Assembly (NCBI RefSeq): GCF_017834145.1
Contig: NZ_JAFIDA010000001.1
Coordinates: 1,488,001-1,552,000 of the forward strand
Length of the DNA: 64,000 nt
Reading direction: 5' to 3'
DNA from: Leucobacter exalbidus
Lineage (GTDB): Bacteria > Actinomycetota > Actinomycetes > Actinomycetales > Microbacteriaceae
Shown: positions 16,534 through 25,257 of the stretch, piece after piece
Position numbering within the stretch: the first letter of the stretch is position 1
Layout of the letters: every line of letters begins with the position of its first letter
Translations under genes and position numbers: made by a program
The notes under the pieces: generated by a model
What the model was told of the DNA's origin: nothing
Database searches by the model: none
The model's input: only the letters and a program-made list of their open reading frames with translations

Positions 16534-18534
16534 TTAAAGACGTACGAGTCGTACTTCGAGGGTTCCGATGAGCATGCGCTCGGTGGTGGCCCGCTCGTGA
16601 CCGGCTTCGAGCGCAATGGTGGCTCCGGTCTCATCGATCAGTGCGACACCGTTCGTTGAGAAGAGATCCTCGATCGTCCAGATCTCGCCCGTGCGTCGCA
16701 TGCGCACGTGTGATTTCGACAGCGTGCGCGTCGGGTCGCTGATCTTCACCGGCGTCGCCGTGCTCGTCTCATCGGGCCTGCGGCCCACGATCACGTCGTA
16801 CCCCGGGAGCTCAATCAGTTCACCGTCGGGCAGTTCGAGTGCCCACCGGCTGGCCCGGTGCACCACGATCGTGCTGTCTTCGTCGGAGTCATACTCGCCG
16901 AAGTCGTCGTCGCTCGTGCCGGCCGGGGCCACGGGGGCGACCGGAGCGATCGGAGCCACGGGGGCGATCACGGGCAGGACCGCCGGGGCAGCCACGGGCT
17001 GCGGTGCTTCGAGGCTGGGTGACTCAGCGCGTGCCGGGCTGCCGAGCAGCTGCTCAGCGAGACCCTGCGGGGCTGCGGCGGGAGCGGGCACCGCAGCGGG
17101 AGCTGCGACGACTGACTCAGCGGCCGGAGCCGGGAAGTCAGTGGACAGCAGATCAGGAGCCGCGGTATCTGCCGATGCATCTGCGTTCAGCACGTCGGCG
17201 GTAACAGGTGCTGCCACGAGGGCCTCATCGATGGTGGCCTCATTGCTGGGTGTTTCAATGGCCGGCGTCTCGGCCGCGAACTCTTCAGCTGCCGGGGACT
17301 CAGCTGCGGGCTGCTGCGGGCTGCTCGCCTCAGCGGTCGGCGTTGCAGCGAGGTCAGCTGCGGGGGTCGCGGCCGCTACGGTCGTTGCAGGGGCTACGGG
17401 CGCTGCCTGTGCCGGGATCTCGACGATGGGCTGGCCAAAGATCGATGACTCGGGGGCCGGCTGCGCCTGAGCAGGCTGCTGCGCGGGCTCGGCCTGATCC
17501 TGGTAAGCGGGCGCGGCCTGAGCCGGTGCGGGCTGCTGCGCCTGCGGTGCGAACGGCGCCTGCGTTGCGGGCACCTGCTGCATCGGCTGAGCCGGATCCT
17601 GCTGGCCAGGCGCATCAAAGATGCTGGGTGATTCTGCGACGTCGGTCTGCGGTGCGGGCCACGAGAACGGCTGCTGCGGCACCTGCGCGCCCAGCGGGGC
17701 TGCGCCGTGCGCGCCACGTTCTTCAGACGCGAGACGCTCGTAAGCACCCTCGGTCGTGTTGCTGAAACCCCAGCCGCTGCGGGTTGTCCCGGGAGGTGCG
17801 GGTACTGCGGGTACCGCGGCACCGGGCGCACTCGCAGCCTGGTTGATCGCCGCGCCACGAGTGGCGTCGGCCGCAGAAACAGGAGCCGCGATTGGCGCGG
17901 CCGCCGGTGCCGCACCCTGCGGAGCGCCCTGCGACGGCGGTGCGAACACCGAACGCTGGGGCTGAGGCTGCACCTGCTGCGCATGAGCCGGCTGGCCCAG
18001 ACTCTGAGCCGACAGGCCCTGACCCTGAGCCTGCTGCATCGGCTGCACATTTGCGCGCGGCAGACCGCGCAGCACGCCAGCACCGTTCGCCGATGATCCG
18101 GATTGATCATTCACCGGAGCCCAGCCCGCGGCCGCACCGTAGCGACCGTCAGAGATGTGGTTGGTCAGCAGCATCGCCCACAGCGGCGGAATGAACGCGC
18201 CGAGCACGGTGAACCCGCCGCCCTTGCCAAACTCAGTGTTCAGGCGGTGGATCGCAATGATCGTGACGACCAGCACCGCAAACGAGCCCAGGCCGGGCAC
18301 GAGCACGAGCAGCACCAGCCAACCGGGCAGACCACCGCGCTGCAGCAGCTGCCACTGGTTCCATACGGGAATCCAGCCCCAGGCACCCTTGACGCCCAGC
18401 AGCGGAAACAGCTTCGACAGCGACCACAGGTACCAGACGTACAAGGCAATGCCGACGAATCCCCAGATCCCAGCGATCACAAAGACCGGTGTCATATCTG
18501 GCGTCAACGGGTTAACAACCTCGAGTAGGTGCAT
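16534..18534 (-). CDS. Membrane-anchored FHA-domain protein with long Pro/Ala/Gln linker
   Basis: The 666-residue product begins with two membrane helices (about 18-48 and 74-100), in a segment like the small DUF5684 membrane domain (GVKGAWGWIPVWNQW between the helices). A linker of about 400 residues rich in Ala, Pro and Gln follows, then an acidic stretch with EDSTIVVHR (Thr555) and a C-terminal FHA domain (about 570-660). FHA motifs are PGYDVIVGRRP, RTLSKSHVRM and IEDLFSTNGVALI, all intact for phosphothreonine binding. It is the last gene of the kinase/phosphatase operon, 92 bp after the tail-anchored gene. It probably docks phosphorylated partners at the membrane, or its own Thr555. Confidence 0.88.
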   Translation of the reverse strand: MHLLEVVNPLTPDMTPVFVIAGIWGFVGIALYVWYLWSLSKLFPLLGVKGAWGWIPVWNQWQLLQRGGLPGWLVLLVLVPGLGSFAVLVVTIIAIHRLNTEFGKGGGFTVLGAFIPPLWAMLLTNHISDGRYGAAAGWAPVNDQSGSSANGAGVLRGLPRANVQPMQQAQGQGLSAQSLGQPAHAQQVQPQPQRSVFAPPSQGAPQGAAPAAAPIAAPVSAADATRGAAINQAASAPGAAVPAVPAPPGTTRSGWGFSNTTEGAYERLASEERGAHGAAPLGAQVPQQPFSWPAPQTDVAESPSIFDAPGQQDPAQPMQQVPATQAPFAPQAQQPAPAQAAPAYQDQAEPAQQPAQAQPAPESSIFGQPIVEIPAQAAPVAPATTVAAATPAADLAATPTAEASSPQQPAAESPAAEEFAAETPAIETPSNEATIDEALVAAPVTADVLNADASADTAAPDLLSTDFPAPAAESVVAAPAAVPAPAAAPQGLAEQLLGSPARAESPSLEAPQPVAAPAVLPVIAPVAPIAPVAPVAPAGTSDDDFGEYDSDEDSTIVVHRASRWALELPDGELIELPGYDVIVGRRPDETSTATPVKISDPTRTLSKSHVRMRRTGEIWTIEDLFSTNGVALIDETGATIALEAGHERATTERMLIGTLEVRLVRL

Positions 18535-18626
18535 GTGTCCATCCTTGTCCCCGGCACGTTACGTGCCTCCCCGTAAACTTTGCCATGAATACGCGGCCAG
18601 CGCAGCTTCTGATCATACGGGCATGT

Positions 18627-19433
18627 TCACGCCGCAAATGCGAGCGTGGCAATGACCCATAATCCTGCGACCGACACGCACACCGCGGCGGCGTATCCCG
18701 CGAGCGTGATGACCCGCGCACGCTGGCTTCTGCGCGCGATTGAGGGCAGTTGCGCCCGCGGATGCGCCGCGGCCACGCCCCCGCTCGGGTTGTCCACCAG
18801 CTCGGGCTGCTGCTCGACCGCGATCGGGCGCGGGCCATACACGCGCGGCAAATCGCTCACGGGCCGCGTCGGCAGCCCGGGTGCCCCGGTTGCCACGCTG
18901 GCTGCGCTGGCTCCGGGTGCCCCGCTGGCTCCGATGCTCGGCGCTTCAAGCACGGGCTCTGGCACCGGATCGCCCCGATGATCAACGGCCCGCGGCTCAT
19001 TCAGCGCCTGAAGCAGGGTCTCGGGCGCCGGCGTCGGCAGAGGTGCCTGCGCAGATGTCGGTACGGGTGCCACCTCAGGTGCCGGTGCTGACGCAGGCTC
19101 CGGATCCTGTGGCTGCGCGGGTGGCGGCGGAGGCGGGAGCCGCGTCGCAGGCCCGGTCAGCGGCGCTGCCGAAGCACGCACCACCGTCGCATCCTCATCA
19201 ATGGACCGCTGCGGGCGCACCACCGTTGCATCCTCGTCGATGACCCGCTGCGGGCGCACCACCGTCGCTTCGGGGTCAACGGCAGATTCCGGATCAACCT
19301 CAGCACTCACTTCATCAGCAGCCGCATCACTGCGCGAGGCACGCGTCGTCAGTACGACCGTGGCGTCGGGATCAACAGCCGCGCGTTGGGGGCGCACCAC
19401 CGTTGCGTCATCGTCGTGCTCGTTCGCGGTCAT
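18627..19433 (-). CDS. Tail-anchored protein with five acidic-A-T-V-V motifs
   Basis: This 268-residue protein matches no family I recognise. Residues 1-90 hold five near-identical motifs, DDDATVVRPQR, DPDATVVLTTR, DPEATVVRPQR, DEDATVVRPQR and DEDATVVRAS, with Thr at 11, 25, 57, 70 and 83. A Pro-rich disordered middle follows, then basic RRSQRAR and a single hydrophobic helix at the extreme C-terminus (about 245-266), so the motifs face the cytoplasm. Thr in acidic context followed by hydrophobics resembles Pkn-type kinase sites that FHA domains read. The gene overlaps the PP2C gene by 4 bp and precedes an FHA gene. I infer a multivalent phosphothreonine scaffold. Confidence 0.8.
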   Translation of the reverse strand: MTANEHDDDATVVRPQRAAVDPDATVVLTTRASRSDAAADEVSAEVDPESAVDPEATVVRPQRVIDEDATVVRPQRSIDEDATVVRASAAPLTGPATRLPPPPPPAQPQDPEPASAPAPEVAPVPTSAQAPLPTPAPETLLQALNEPRAVDHRGDPVPEPVLEAPSIGASGAPGASAASVATGAPGLPTRPVSDLPRVYGPRPIAVEQQPELVDNPSGGVAAAHPRAQLPSIARRSQRARVITLAGYAAAVCVSVAGLWVIATLAFAA

Positions 19434-20269
19434 CGTCGCACCGGCCGCGTGATCTCGATGGTCGCGTCCATCGTTGACCCAAAGTCTTCGTGGTCGTCGT
19501 CGTGTTCTGCCGCCCCGGCGACCGTATCGACGATGACGACGGTGACGTTGTCACGCCCGCCCGCCTCGCATGCCCGCCGCACCAGTTCATCGGCGACGGC
19601 GTCTGGCCGCCCGCCCACCGTCAGCACGGCCCGAATCTCTTCGTCACTCACCTCGGTGGTGAGGCCGTCAGAGCACAGCAGCAGCCGCGACCCGGTGGTC
19701 ACCGGAATCAGCCAGGCATCGTGCCGCGAGTCTTCTGAACCGAGCGCCCGCGTAATCACGTTGCGCGGTGCCTTCGCGGCATTCGCGCTGCCCGCCGCCT
19801 GCAGTTCTGCCCGCAGCGAGTGGTCGTTGGTGAGCTGCATCAGCGAGGCACCCGTGTGCTCGTAAACCCGCGAATCACCGATATTCACGACATACCAGCA
19901 CGGCTCGTTGAGGTGTTCGACGAGCACCACTCCGGTGAGGGTGCACCCCGCCCCGCGCTCGGTGTGGCCCGCAATCTCGAGCACCGCCGCCCGCGCCACC
20001 TCAATGGCCGCGTCAACATCTGCCGGGCGCAGCTGCAGGGTCGTGCCCACGAGCGCCCGAAACGCGTCGATGGCCGCGGCGCTCGCCAGGTCGCCCGCCT
20101 CGTGCCCGCCCATGCCGTCAGCGACCAAGAAGATCGGCCGCTCGGCGATCATGCTGTCTTCGTTCGCCTTGCGCACCACCCCAACGTGGGTGCGCGCAGC
20201 CGCCTCGAGCACCACCGACTGGGTGGAAGAGGTTTCGTAGTGGGCGTGCAGCCCGCCTATCGTGTTCAT
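19430..20269 (-). CDS. PP2C-family Ser/Thr protein phosphatase
   Basis: The ATG at 20269, overlapping the upstream stop (ATGA), gives 279 residues. PP2C motifs run in order: RTHVGVVRKANEDS, LVADGMGGHEAGD (metal-binding Asp-Gly), VNIGDSRVYEHTG, LLLCSDGLT and EAGGRDNVTVVIVD (final Asp). The enzyme is soluble and the likely opponent of the kinase at 31420. It has no membrane anchor, unlike PstP-type phosphatases. Its last residues, MDATIEITRPVRR, contain a relative of the acidic-A-T-V-V motif of the next gene (Thr270), so the phosphatase itself may be a phosphorylation or docking target (inference). Confidence 0.93.
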   Translation of the reverse strand: MNTIGGLHAHYETSSTQSVVLEAAARTHVGVVRKANEDSMIAERPIFLVADGMGGHEAGDLASAAAIDAFRALVGTTLQLRPADVDAAIEVARAAVLEIAGHTERGAGCTLTGVVLVEHLNEPCWYVVNIGDSRVYEHTGASLMQLTNDHSLRAELQAAGSANAAKAPRNVITRALGSEDSRHDAWLIPVTTGSRLLLCSDGLTTEVSDEEIRAVLTVGGRPDAVADELVRRACEAGGRDNVTVVIVDTVAGAAEHDDDHEDFGSTMDATIEITRPVRR

Positions 20270-22770
20270 GCACCCTCGCCTTCCGGGGCCGGCGTTTGCG
20301 GCCGCCCCAACACAATTCCATATGAGCGCAGCGAGTACAGCGCACGCAGGCGCTGCCACGGCGTCATGCCCTGGCGACGTTCATCGCCGTCGGCCTGCAC
20401 CGCTTCCCACAGCGTCGCCACCTGCTCGGGTGTCACGGTCTCGCGCGCGAACACGGCCCGATCGACCTCGGCGGCGGCCCAGATTGCTGGCCTGGTCGCG
20501 AGCACGGCTGCGACCTCGCGGCGGGTGCCGCGATCCGGAACATTCACGCCAGCATCGCGCGCACGATCGACCATTTCTGCCCACGCGCCCACGGCCCGCA
20601 ACTCGGGCTGCACGTCGCGCTTGCGCGACCTCGCCCGCAGCCGCTTCGCGACCGGCAAGAACAGTAGTGGCAGCGCGAGCAGCAGCGCTGCGCCCAGCGA
20701 CAGCCCCACCACGCGCAGCAGCGGCCCCAACCAGGGCGCCTGCTCGGGCGGGGTATCGCTTGCCGAGCTTTCGCCTTGCTCGCCCAGGCCGATCGGCGGA
20801 TCAACCTCTTGTGCGTCACGCTCCTCGGGGGTCGTGGGATGCTCGGGCAACTGCTCGCCCTCTTCGATGCGCTGCGGCCGCTGCTCGGCCTGCGGCGTGA
20901 CATCGAACGCAACCCAATCGCCGCGGTCGCCCCGCACCTCAACCCAGGCCGCGAGCATCTCGCCCGTGCAATCCTGTTCGCACACGGCAACGCCGGGCAC
21001 CTCGTCGCCGCCCGTGCGCACGCCCACGACGACGCGTGAGTCGTAGCCGAGAGCGCGCGCGGCAAGTGCGGCCGCGGTGGCGAACTGTTCATCGTCACCG
21101 ATACCGGCCACGAGCATGCCGGCGCGGGGCTTTTCGCCCGCCGCGCTCTGCTGCTCGTTGAGCTGCGTGAACAGGGTCTCGATGCGGGCGAGCGAGTGGC
21201 CGCCCGCGCTCGATTCAAACTTGGTGCCGTACGCCTTGGCGAGCCGGTCAAGCCAGGCCTGTTCGCCCTCGCTATTGGTCAGCGAGTGGCTCAGGTAGCC
21301 GCGCTCGCGCAGCAGCTTCACCAGGGTGGCGACGCCCTCTTCGGTCGCCGAAATTCCCTGGGCCTGCACCCACCGGTCAAGCTCGGGCACCGTCTCAAGG
21401 TCGATGAGCGGGGCGTCTGAGACGGGGTCGCCGAGCGTGGTGCCCTGCGGTGCGATCTCCATCTGGGCACGGTAGCTATCGCCCTCGGTGAGGCCCTGCA
21501 CGCTCGATTTCGAGCCAGAGAACGCAATCGCTCCCCCGGTTTCACGGTTGACGTAGAAGCCGTCGGCGAGCTCTTCGGCCCGCGGGCCGCCAAACGCCGG
21601 GGGCGAGCCGAGGGTCGCGGTGGGCGCCCACACATCGGCGTAGCCCTCACCGATCTGCACGGTGACCTCGCTCGCGCTGTTCAGCGCGGCGCCGCTCGGG
21701 AACCTGGTGAACAGGCCGGCGGTGCCGTCACTGACGTGAAAATCGACCCCGTCGTAGGCATCGAGCACCGCGAGCCGCAGCCGTTCAGGCAGCCCGTTGT
21801 TACCCGAGAGAGTAAAGAGCACGCGGTCGATATCGGCGTCGCGTTTCGCGTTGCGGTATGACGCGAGTGGGCTAGGCCGGTCGCGCACGACGAGCTCGGG
21901 GTCCACCGTGTCGCGCGGCACCGCCCGTGCACCCGTGTCGAGCACGGGGGCGAGCAGCGCGCCGCCCGCGAGGCAGACGACCACGATCAGGGCGCCCACG
22001 CCGCCGCGCGCCAGGCTGCCCCGGCGCACCGGGTACTCGCCCTCGGCGCGGCCCAGTTTGAGGGCGGCCCGGCGTTCGCTGCCCGAGGTCCAGGCGATCC
22101 AGATCGCCGCGGCGAGCGTGATGCCCAGCCACAGCAGTGATTCGATCGGGGCGACGATGGTCAGCGGGCCAGCCTTCAGCGGCGCGCTCACCTCTGACGC
22201 CCCAAACACGGTGCCAAAGATCACCGGTGCGACCATCGGCACCGCCGCAAATACGGCGACGCGGCGTGACCGGCCCGCCAGCAGCATGATCACAAACGCG
22301 CTCGCGAGCGCCACCAGATAGAACGGTACGAGCGCCGTGCGGTAGGTGCCCACGGGCAGGGTGAGGGTGAGCAGTTGCTTCCAGCCGAGGGCGGTGGCGG
22401 CGAGGCCGTCGCCGAGTCCCGTGATGATGCCCGACAGCGACCCGGTGTTGAGTGACTGCGGCACCGCCACCGGCACCACCGTCACAATGAATGCGGCCAG
22501 CAGCGCGGCGATCACCACTGGCGGGCTCAGCCGCCACCGGTCTCGCGCCCACGCAATGCCGCAGCCGAGCACGAGCGCGACGAGCGCCACAAGCCACAGC
22601 CACGGGGTGCGGTAGATCGGTTGCGCGGCGAGCACGCCGAGGCTCAGGGCGACCGCGGCCGCGCTCAGACCCGCAAGGCGGTGCTGCGCGGCCTGAGACA
22701 GGCCGGCTGGTGATTTCAGCGCGCGGGCCTTCGGTGCGCGGGGCTTCGGCGCGCTCGCCTGGGGCTTCAC
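20266..22770 (-). CDS. TgpA-like transglutaminase-fold membrane protein, catalytic residues missing
   Basis: This 834-residue protein has about seven membrane helices in the first 290 residues, a large extracytoplasmic part with a transglutaminase-like core (about 545-625), another helix (about 680-700) and a cytoplasmic tail. The core is recognisable (GIGDDEQFATAAALAARALG, YDSRVVVGVRTG, then EMLAAWVEVRG and WVAFDVTP). Active TgpA-type enzymes have Cys where this has Asp560 (GDCEQFA-type motif) and His where this has Ala607 (HAWVEV-type motif); only the Asp of the triad remains. It is therefore probably a pseudoenzyme with a binding or scaffold role. It overlaps the DUF58 and PP2C genes by 4 bp each. 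DUF58-TGase-MoxR trios are common and poorly understood. Confidence 0.88.
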   Translation of the reverse strand: MKPQASAPKPRAPKARALKSPAGLSQAAQHRLAGLSAAAVALSLGVLAAQPIYRTPWLWLVALVALVLGCGIAWARDRWRLSPPVVIAALLAAFIVTVVPVAVPQSLNTGSLSGIITGLGDGLAATALGWKQLLTLTLPVGTYRTALVPFYLVALASAFVIMLLAGRSRRVAVFAAVPMVAPVIFGTVFGASEVSAPLKAGPLTIVAPIESLLWLGITLAAAIWIAWTSGSERRAALKLGRAEGEYPVRRGSLARGGVGALIVVVCLAGGALLAPVLDTGARAVPRDTVDPELVVRDRPSPLASYRNAKRDADIDRVLFTLSGNNGLPERLRLAVLDAYDGVDFHVSDGTAGLFTRFPSGAALNSASEVTVQIGEGYADVWAPTATLGSPPAFGGPRAEELADGFYVNRETGGAIAFSGSKSSVQGLTEGDSYRAQMEIAPQGTTLGDPVSDAPLIDLETVPELDRWVQAQGISATEEGVATLVKLLRERGYLSHSLTNSEGEQAWLDRLAKAYGTKFESSAGGHSLARIETLFTQLNEQQSAAGEKPRAGMLVAGIGDDEQFATAAALAARALGYDSRVVVGVRTGGDEVPGVAVCEQDCTGEMLAAWVEVRGDRGDWVAFDVTPQAEQRPQRIEEGEQLPEHPTTPEERDAQEVDPPIGLGEQGESSASDTPPEQAPWLGPLLRVVGLSLGAALLLALPLLFLPVAKRLRARSRKRDVQPELRAVGAWAEMVDRARDAGVNVPDRGTRREVAAVLATRPAIWAAAEVDRAVFARETVTPEQVATLWEAVQADGDERRQGMTPWQRLRALYSLRSYGIVLGRPQTPAPEGEGA

Positions 22771-24200
22771 AGTCCGCTCCGAATCATCAACTGCGGCAGG
22801 TCGCCCAGGGCGCCCGCCGTAAACATGGTGAGCGGGTCGATGCGCTGCGCACGCGGTTCTGCGTGCAGCTCACACCGCACCGCCAAAATCTGCACGCCGG
22901 GCCCAAACGAAATTGAGGCGCGACGCAGGCGCTGCTGATCGGGCAGTGATCCGGTCACGATTGCCACGATCGACAGCGGGCGCGATGAGTGCGCCAGCCC
23001 GTAGGCGAGCGCCTCGAACGGCAGCCCCTCGGGCGCCGGTCCGAGCTCTGACCAGGCGTTCAGTAGCTGCTGCGGGTCGCGCGATGGCAGCTCTTCGAGG
23101 CCGTCGATGCTGGGGCGCAATCGCCCCGGAGCCCACGCCGAAGCCACGTAGCGTTCGCGCCCCTCGCGCACCGCCTGCAGCGACAGCGATGCCGCGATGC
23201 TCACACCCAGCTCAAACTCTTCGTCATTTTGGTATTCCTCGCGGCGCGCATCAAACAATACGGCGACGCGAGCGCTCTGCGACTCCTCATACTGGCGCAC
23301 CATCAACGTGCCCGTTTTGGCCGTCGATTTCCAGTGCACGTGCCGCATCGCGTCGCCGTGCGCGTACTCGCGCACCGCATAGAACGACAGGTCTGAGTCG
23401 GTGAGACGGCGGCTCGACGCACCCTCGAGGTCGCGCACCAGCCCGGCCGAGTGCGGCGGCAGCTGCGTCGTGGCGGGGTGCACGTACACCTGATGCTTCT
23501 CGGGCCAGGTCACCTCTCGGCGCACCAGCCCAATGGGATCCTGCCGCGCGATCGTCAGCGGGCCCACCCGAATCACGCCGCGCACGGGCGTGGGAATCGT
23601 GATCGGCAGCTCGAGCGCGACGCCCGGCCCCACAAACGGGATCGTGATTTCGCGCAGCGCCGGGCCGACCGGCAGCTCGGCAACGGCCGGCATTACCGGG
23701 CGGGCGCCCGCGTTGCTGATGAGCAGCCGCACGTTGACCTCGCCGCCGGCGACCACCTGCTGGCGATCGATCTCGATGCCCACCTGGTAGGCACGGTTTC
23801 CCAGCAAAAACGGCAGCGCAATCAGCAGCGCCAGCCAGCCAGCGATCGCCACGAACCAGGCTTCCACCCAGGCCGACGTCGCCCCCAAAATAGTGCACAC
23901 CACCGTCACCGCGAGCACAAACCAACCGAGCGTCGTCACCGACTGCGTGGTCGCGCGCGCGGCTCGCCGCAGCTGCAGGCGCGTGCGGCGCCACCAACGG
24001 TACGCAGACACACGCCTGCGCTGGGTCTGACCCATGTGGCGCGTGGTGCCGCGGGTCTCTCCCAGGCGCGTCGTCGTGCCGCGGGTACCCCGGGTGCCGT
24101 GGGTGCCTCGCGTGCCCCGGCTCCCTCTGGTGCCGTCGCCGCCTCGTGTGCCGCCCGCCCTTGATTTAAACAGGCTGCTGCGGGTGTGCTCTTCGCTCAC
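22767..24200 (-). CDS. DUF58-domain membrane protein with N-terminal Arg-Gly-Thr repeats
   Basis: The 477-residue product starts with a basic low-complexity segment (about 14-55) made of repeated Arg-Gly-Thr units. Two membrane helices follow (about 88-130: GWFVLAVTVVCTILGAT; WLALLIALPFLLG). The DUF58 core near 270-300 has DLSFYAVREYAHGDAMRHVHWKS cut into its usual R-x-Y-x-x-G-D-x-x-R-x-I-H-W pattern, then the VLFDAR vWA-like strand. DUF58 proteins accompany MoxR ATPases and transglutaminase-fold proteins; a role in assembling or chaperoning surface complexes is suggested in general but not proven. The RGT repeats are unusual and would face the cytoplasm. The gene overlaps both neighbours by 4 bp. 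Confidence 0.88.
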   Translation of the reverse strand: MSEEHTRSSLFKSRAGGTRGGDGTRGSRGTRGTHGTRGTRGTTTRLGETRGTTRHMGQTQRRRVSAYRWWRRTRLQLRRAARATTQSVTTLGWFVLAVTVVCTILGATSAWVEAWFVAIAGWLALLIALPFLLGNRAYQVGIEIDRQQVVAGGEVNVRLLISNAGARPVMPAVAELPVGPALREITIPFVGPGVALELPITIPTPVRGVIRVGPLTIARQDPIGLVRREVTWPEKHQVYVHPATTQLPPHSAGLVRDLEGASSRRLTDSDLSFYAVREYAHGDAMRHVHWKSTAKTGTLMVRQYEESQSARVAVLFDARREEYQNDEEFELGVSIAASLSLQAVREGRERYVASAWAPGRLRPSIDGLEELPSRDPQQLLNAWSELGPAPEGLPFEALAYGLAHSSRPLSIVAIVTGSLPDQQRLRRASISFGPGVQILAVRCELHAEPRAQRIDPLTMFTAGALGDLPQLMIRSGL

Positions 24201-25195
24201 GCGGTGCCGTTCTCCTGCGGAACGGGGGTGTCGAGCAGAATCTGACCGATCACGGCCTCGGCCGTCACCCCGTCGAACTCTGCTTCAGCTTCAAGAATGA
24301 TGCGGTGCGCAAGCACACCCGTCGCCAGTTCGCGCACGTCGTCAGGGGTGACGTAGGTGCGGCCCGCGACGAGCGCCCAAGCGGCGGCCATGCGCGCGAG
24401 GCTGAGCGCGCCACGCACGCTCGCGCCAAGGCGCACCTCTGAAGCGCGACGGCTGGCCTCGACGAGCCGCGAAATGTATTCGGCGATCAGCGGGCTGATG
24501 TACACGACGCGCGAGAACTGCTGCAGCTGCGTGAGCGTGCCAATGTTCATCACGGTCGGCACCTCGGGGGTGCGCGTCACCTGCTGCAGAATGCGCATCA
24601 TCGCCGCGTCATCGGGGTAGCCGATCGACGTTTTGATCATGAACCGGTCAAGCTGTGCCTCGGGCAGGCGGTAGGTGCCGGCCTGCTCGACGGGGTTCTG
24701 CGTCGCGATCACCAAGAACGGATTGCCGACGGGGTGGGTGCGCCCGTCAACGGTGACCTGCTGCTCCTCCATCACCTCGAGCAGCGCCGACTGCGTCTTG
24801 GGGCTCGCGCGGTTAATCTCATCGGCGAGCACCACGTTCGCAAAAATGGGGCCGGCGTGAAACTCAAACACGCCCTGCTTCTGGTCGTACACGGTGATGC
24901 CCGTGACATCGCCCGGCAGCAGATCGGGAGTGAACTGAATGCGCGACGACGTGCCGTGCATCGACTTCGCGAGCGCACGCGCAAGCGCCGTCTTCCCCGT
25001 ACCCGGAACATCCTCAAGCAGCACATGCCCGCCCGCAATCGCGGTCGCAAGCACGAGCTCGATCACGCGTCGTTTCCCCTGAATGGCGTGCTCGATGGCA
25101 TCGGCGGCGGTGCGCACCGCGTCGGCTGCCCACCGTGCGCGATCCTCGGTGAGGGGGCCCTCGGCATCAACCGTGAAGTTCGGCTCTGTTGTCAT
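24197..25195 (-). CDS. MoxR-type AAA+ ATPase
   Basis: This 332-residue cytoplasmic ATPase shows Walker A (EDVPGTGKTALARALA), Walker B (NVVLADEINRASPKTQSALL), the MEEQQVTVDG insert, sensor 1 (FLVIATQNPVEQAGTYRLPEAQLDRFM) read in two parts, and a C-terminal lid ending in VTAEAVIGQILLDTPVP. All catalytic residues are intact. MoxR proteins act as chaperone-like ATPases with DUF58/vWA partners, to mature or activate surface or metal enzymes. It follows the giant Ig-like gene by 62 bp and overlaps DUF58 by 4 bp, so the Ig-like protein is a plausible client (inference from order). Confidence 0.95.
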   Translation of the reverse strand: MTTEPNFTVDAEGPLTEDRARWAADAVRTAADAIEHAIQGKRRVIELVLATAIAGGHVLLEDVPGTGKTALARALAKSMHGTSSRIQFTPDLLPGDVTGITVYDQKQGVFEFHAGPIFANVVLADEINRASPKTQSALLEVMEEQQVTVDGRTHPVGNPFLVIATQNPVEQAGTYRLPEAQLDRFMIKTSIGYPDDAAMMRILQQVTRTPEVPTVMNIGTLTQLQQFSRVVYISPLIAEYISRLVEASRRASEVRLGASVRGALSLARMAAAWALVAGRTYVTPDDVRELATGVLAHRIILEAEAEFDGVTAEAVIGQILLDTPVPQENGTA

Positions 25196-25257
25196 TCGGG
25201 TTCCTAACTGGTGATGAATGGTGCGTACTGCTGCAAATTTGTGCGCGGTGCTGATTC

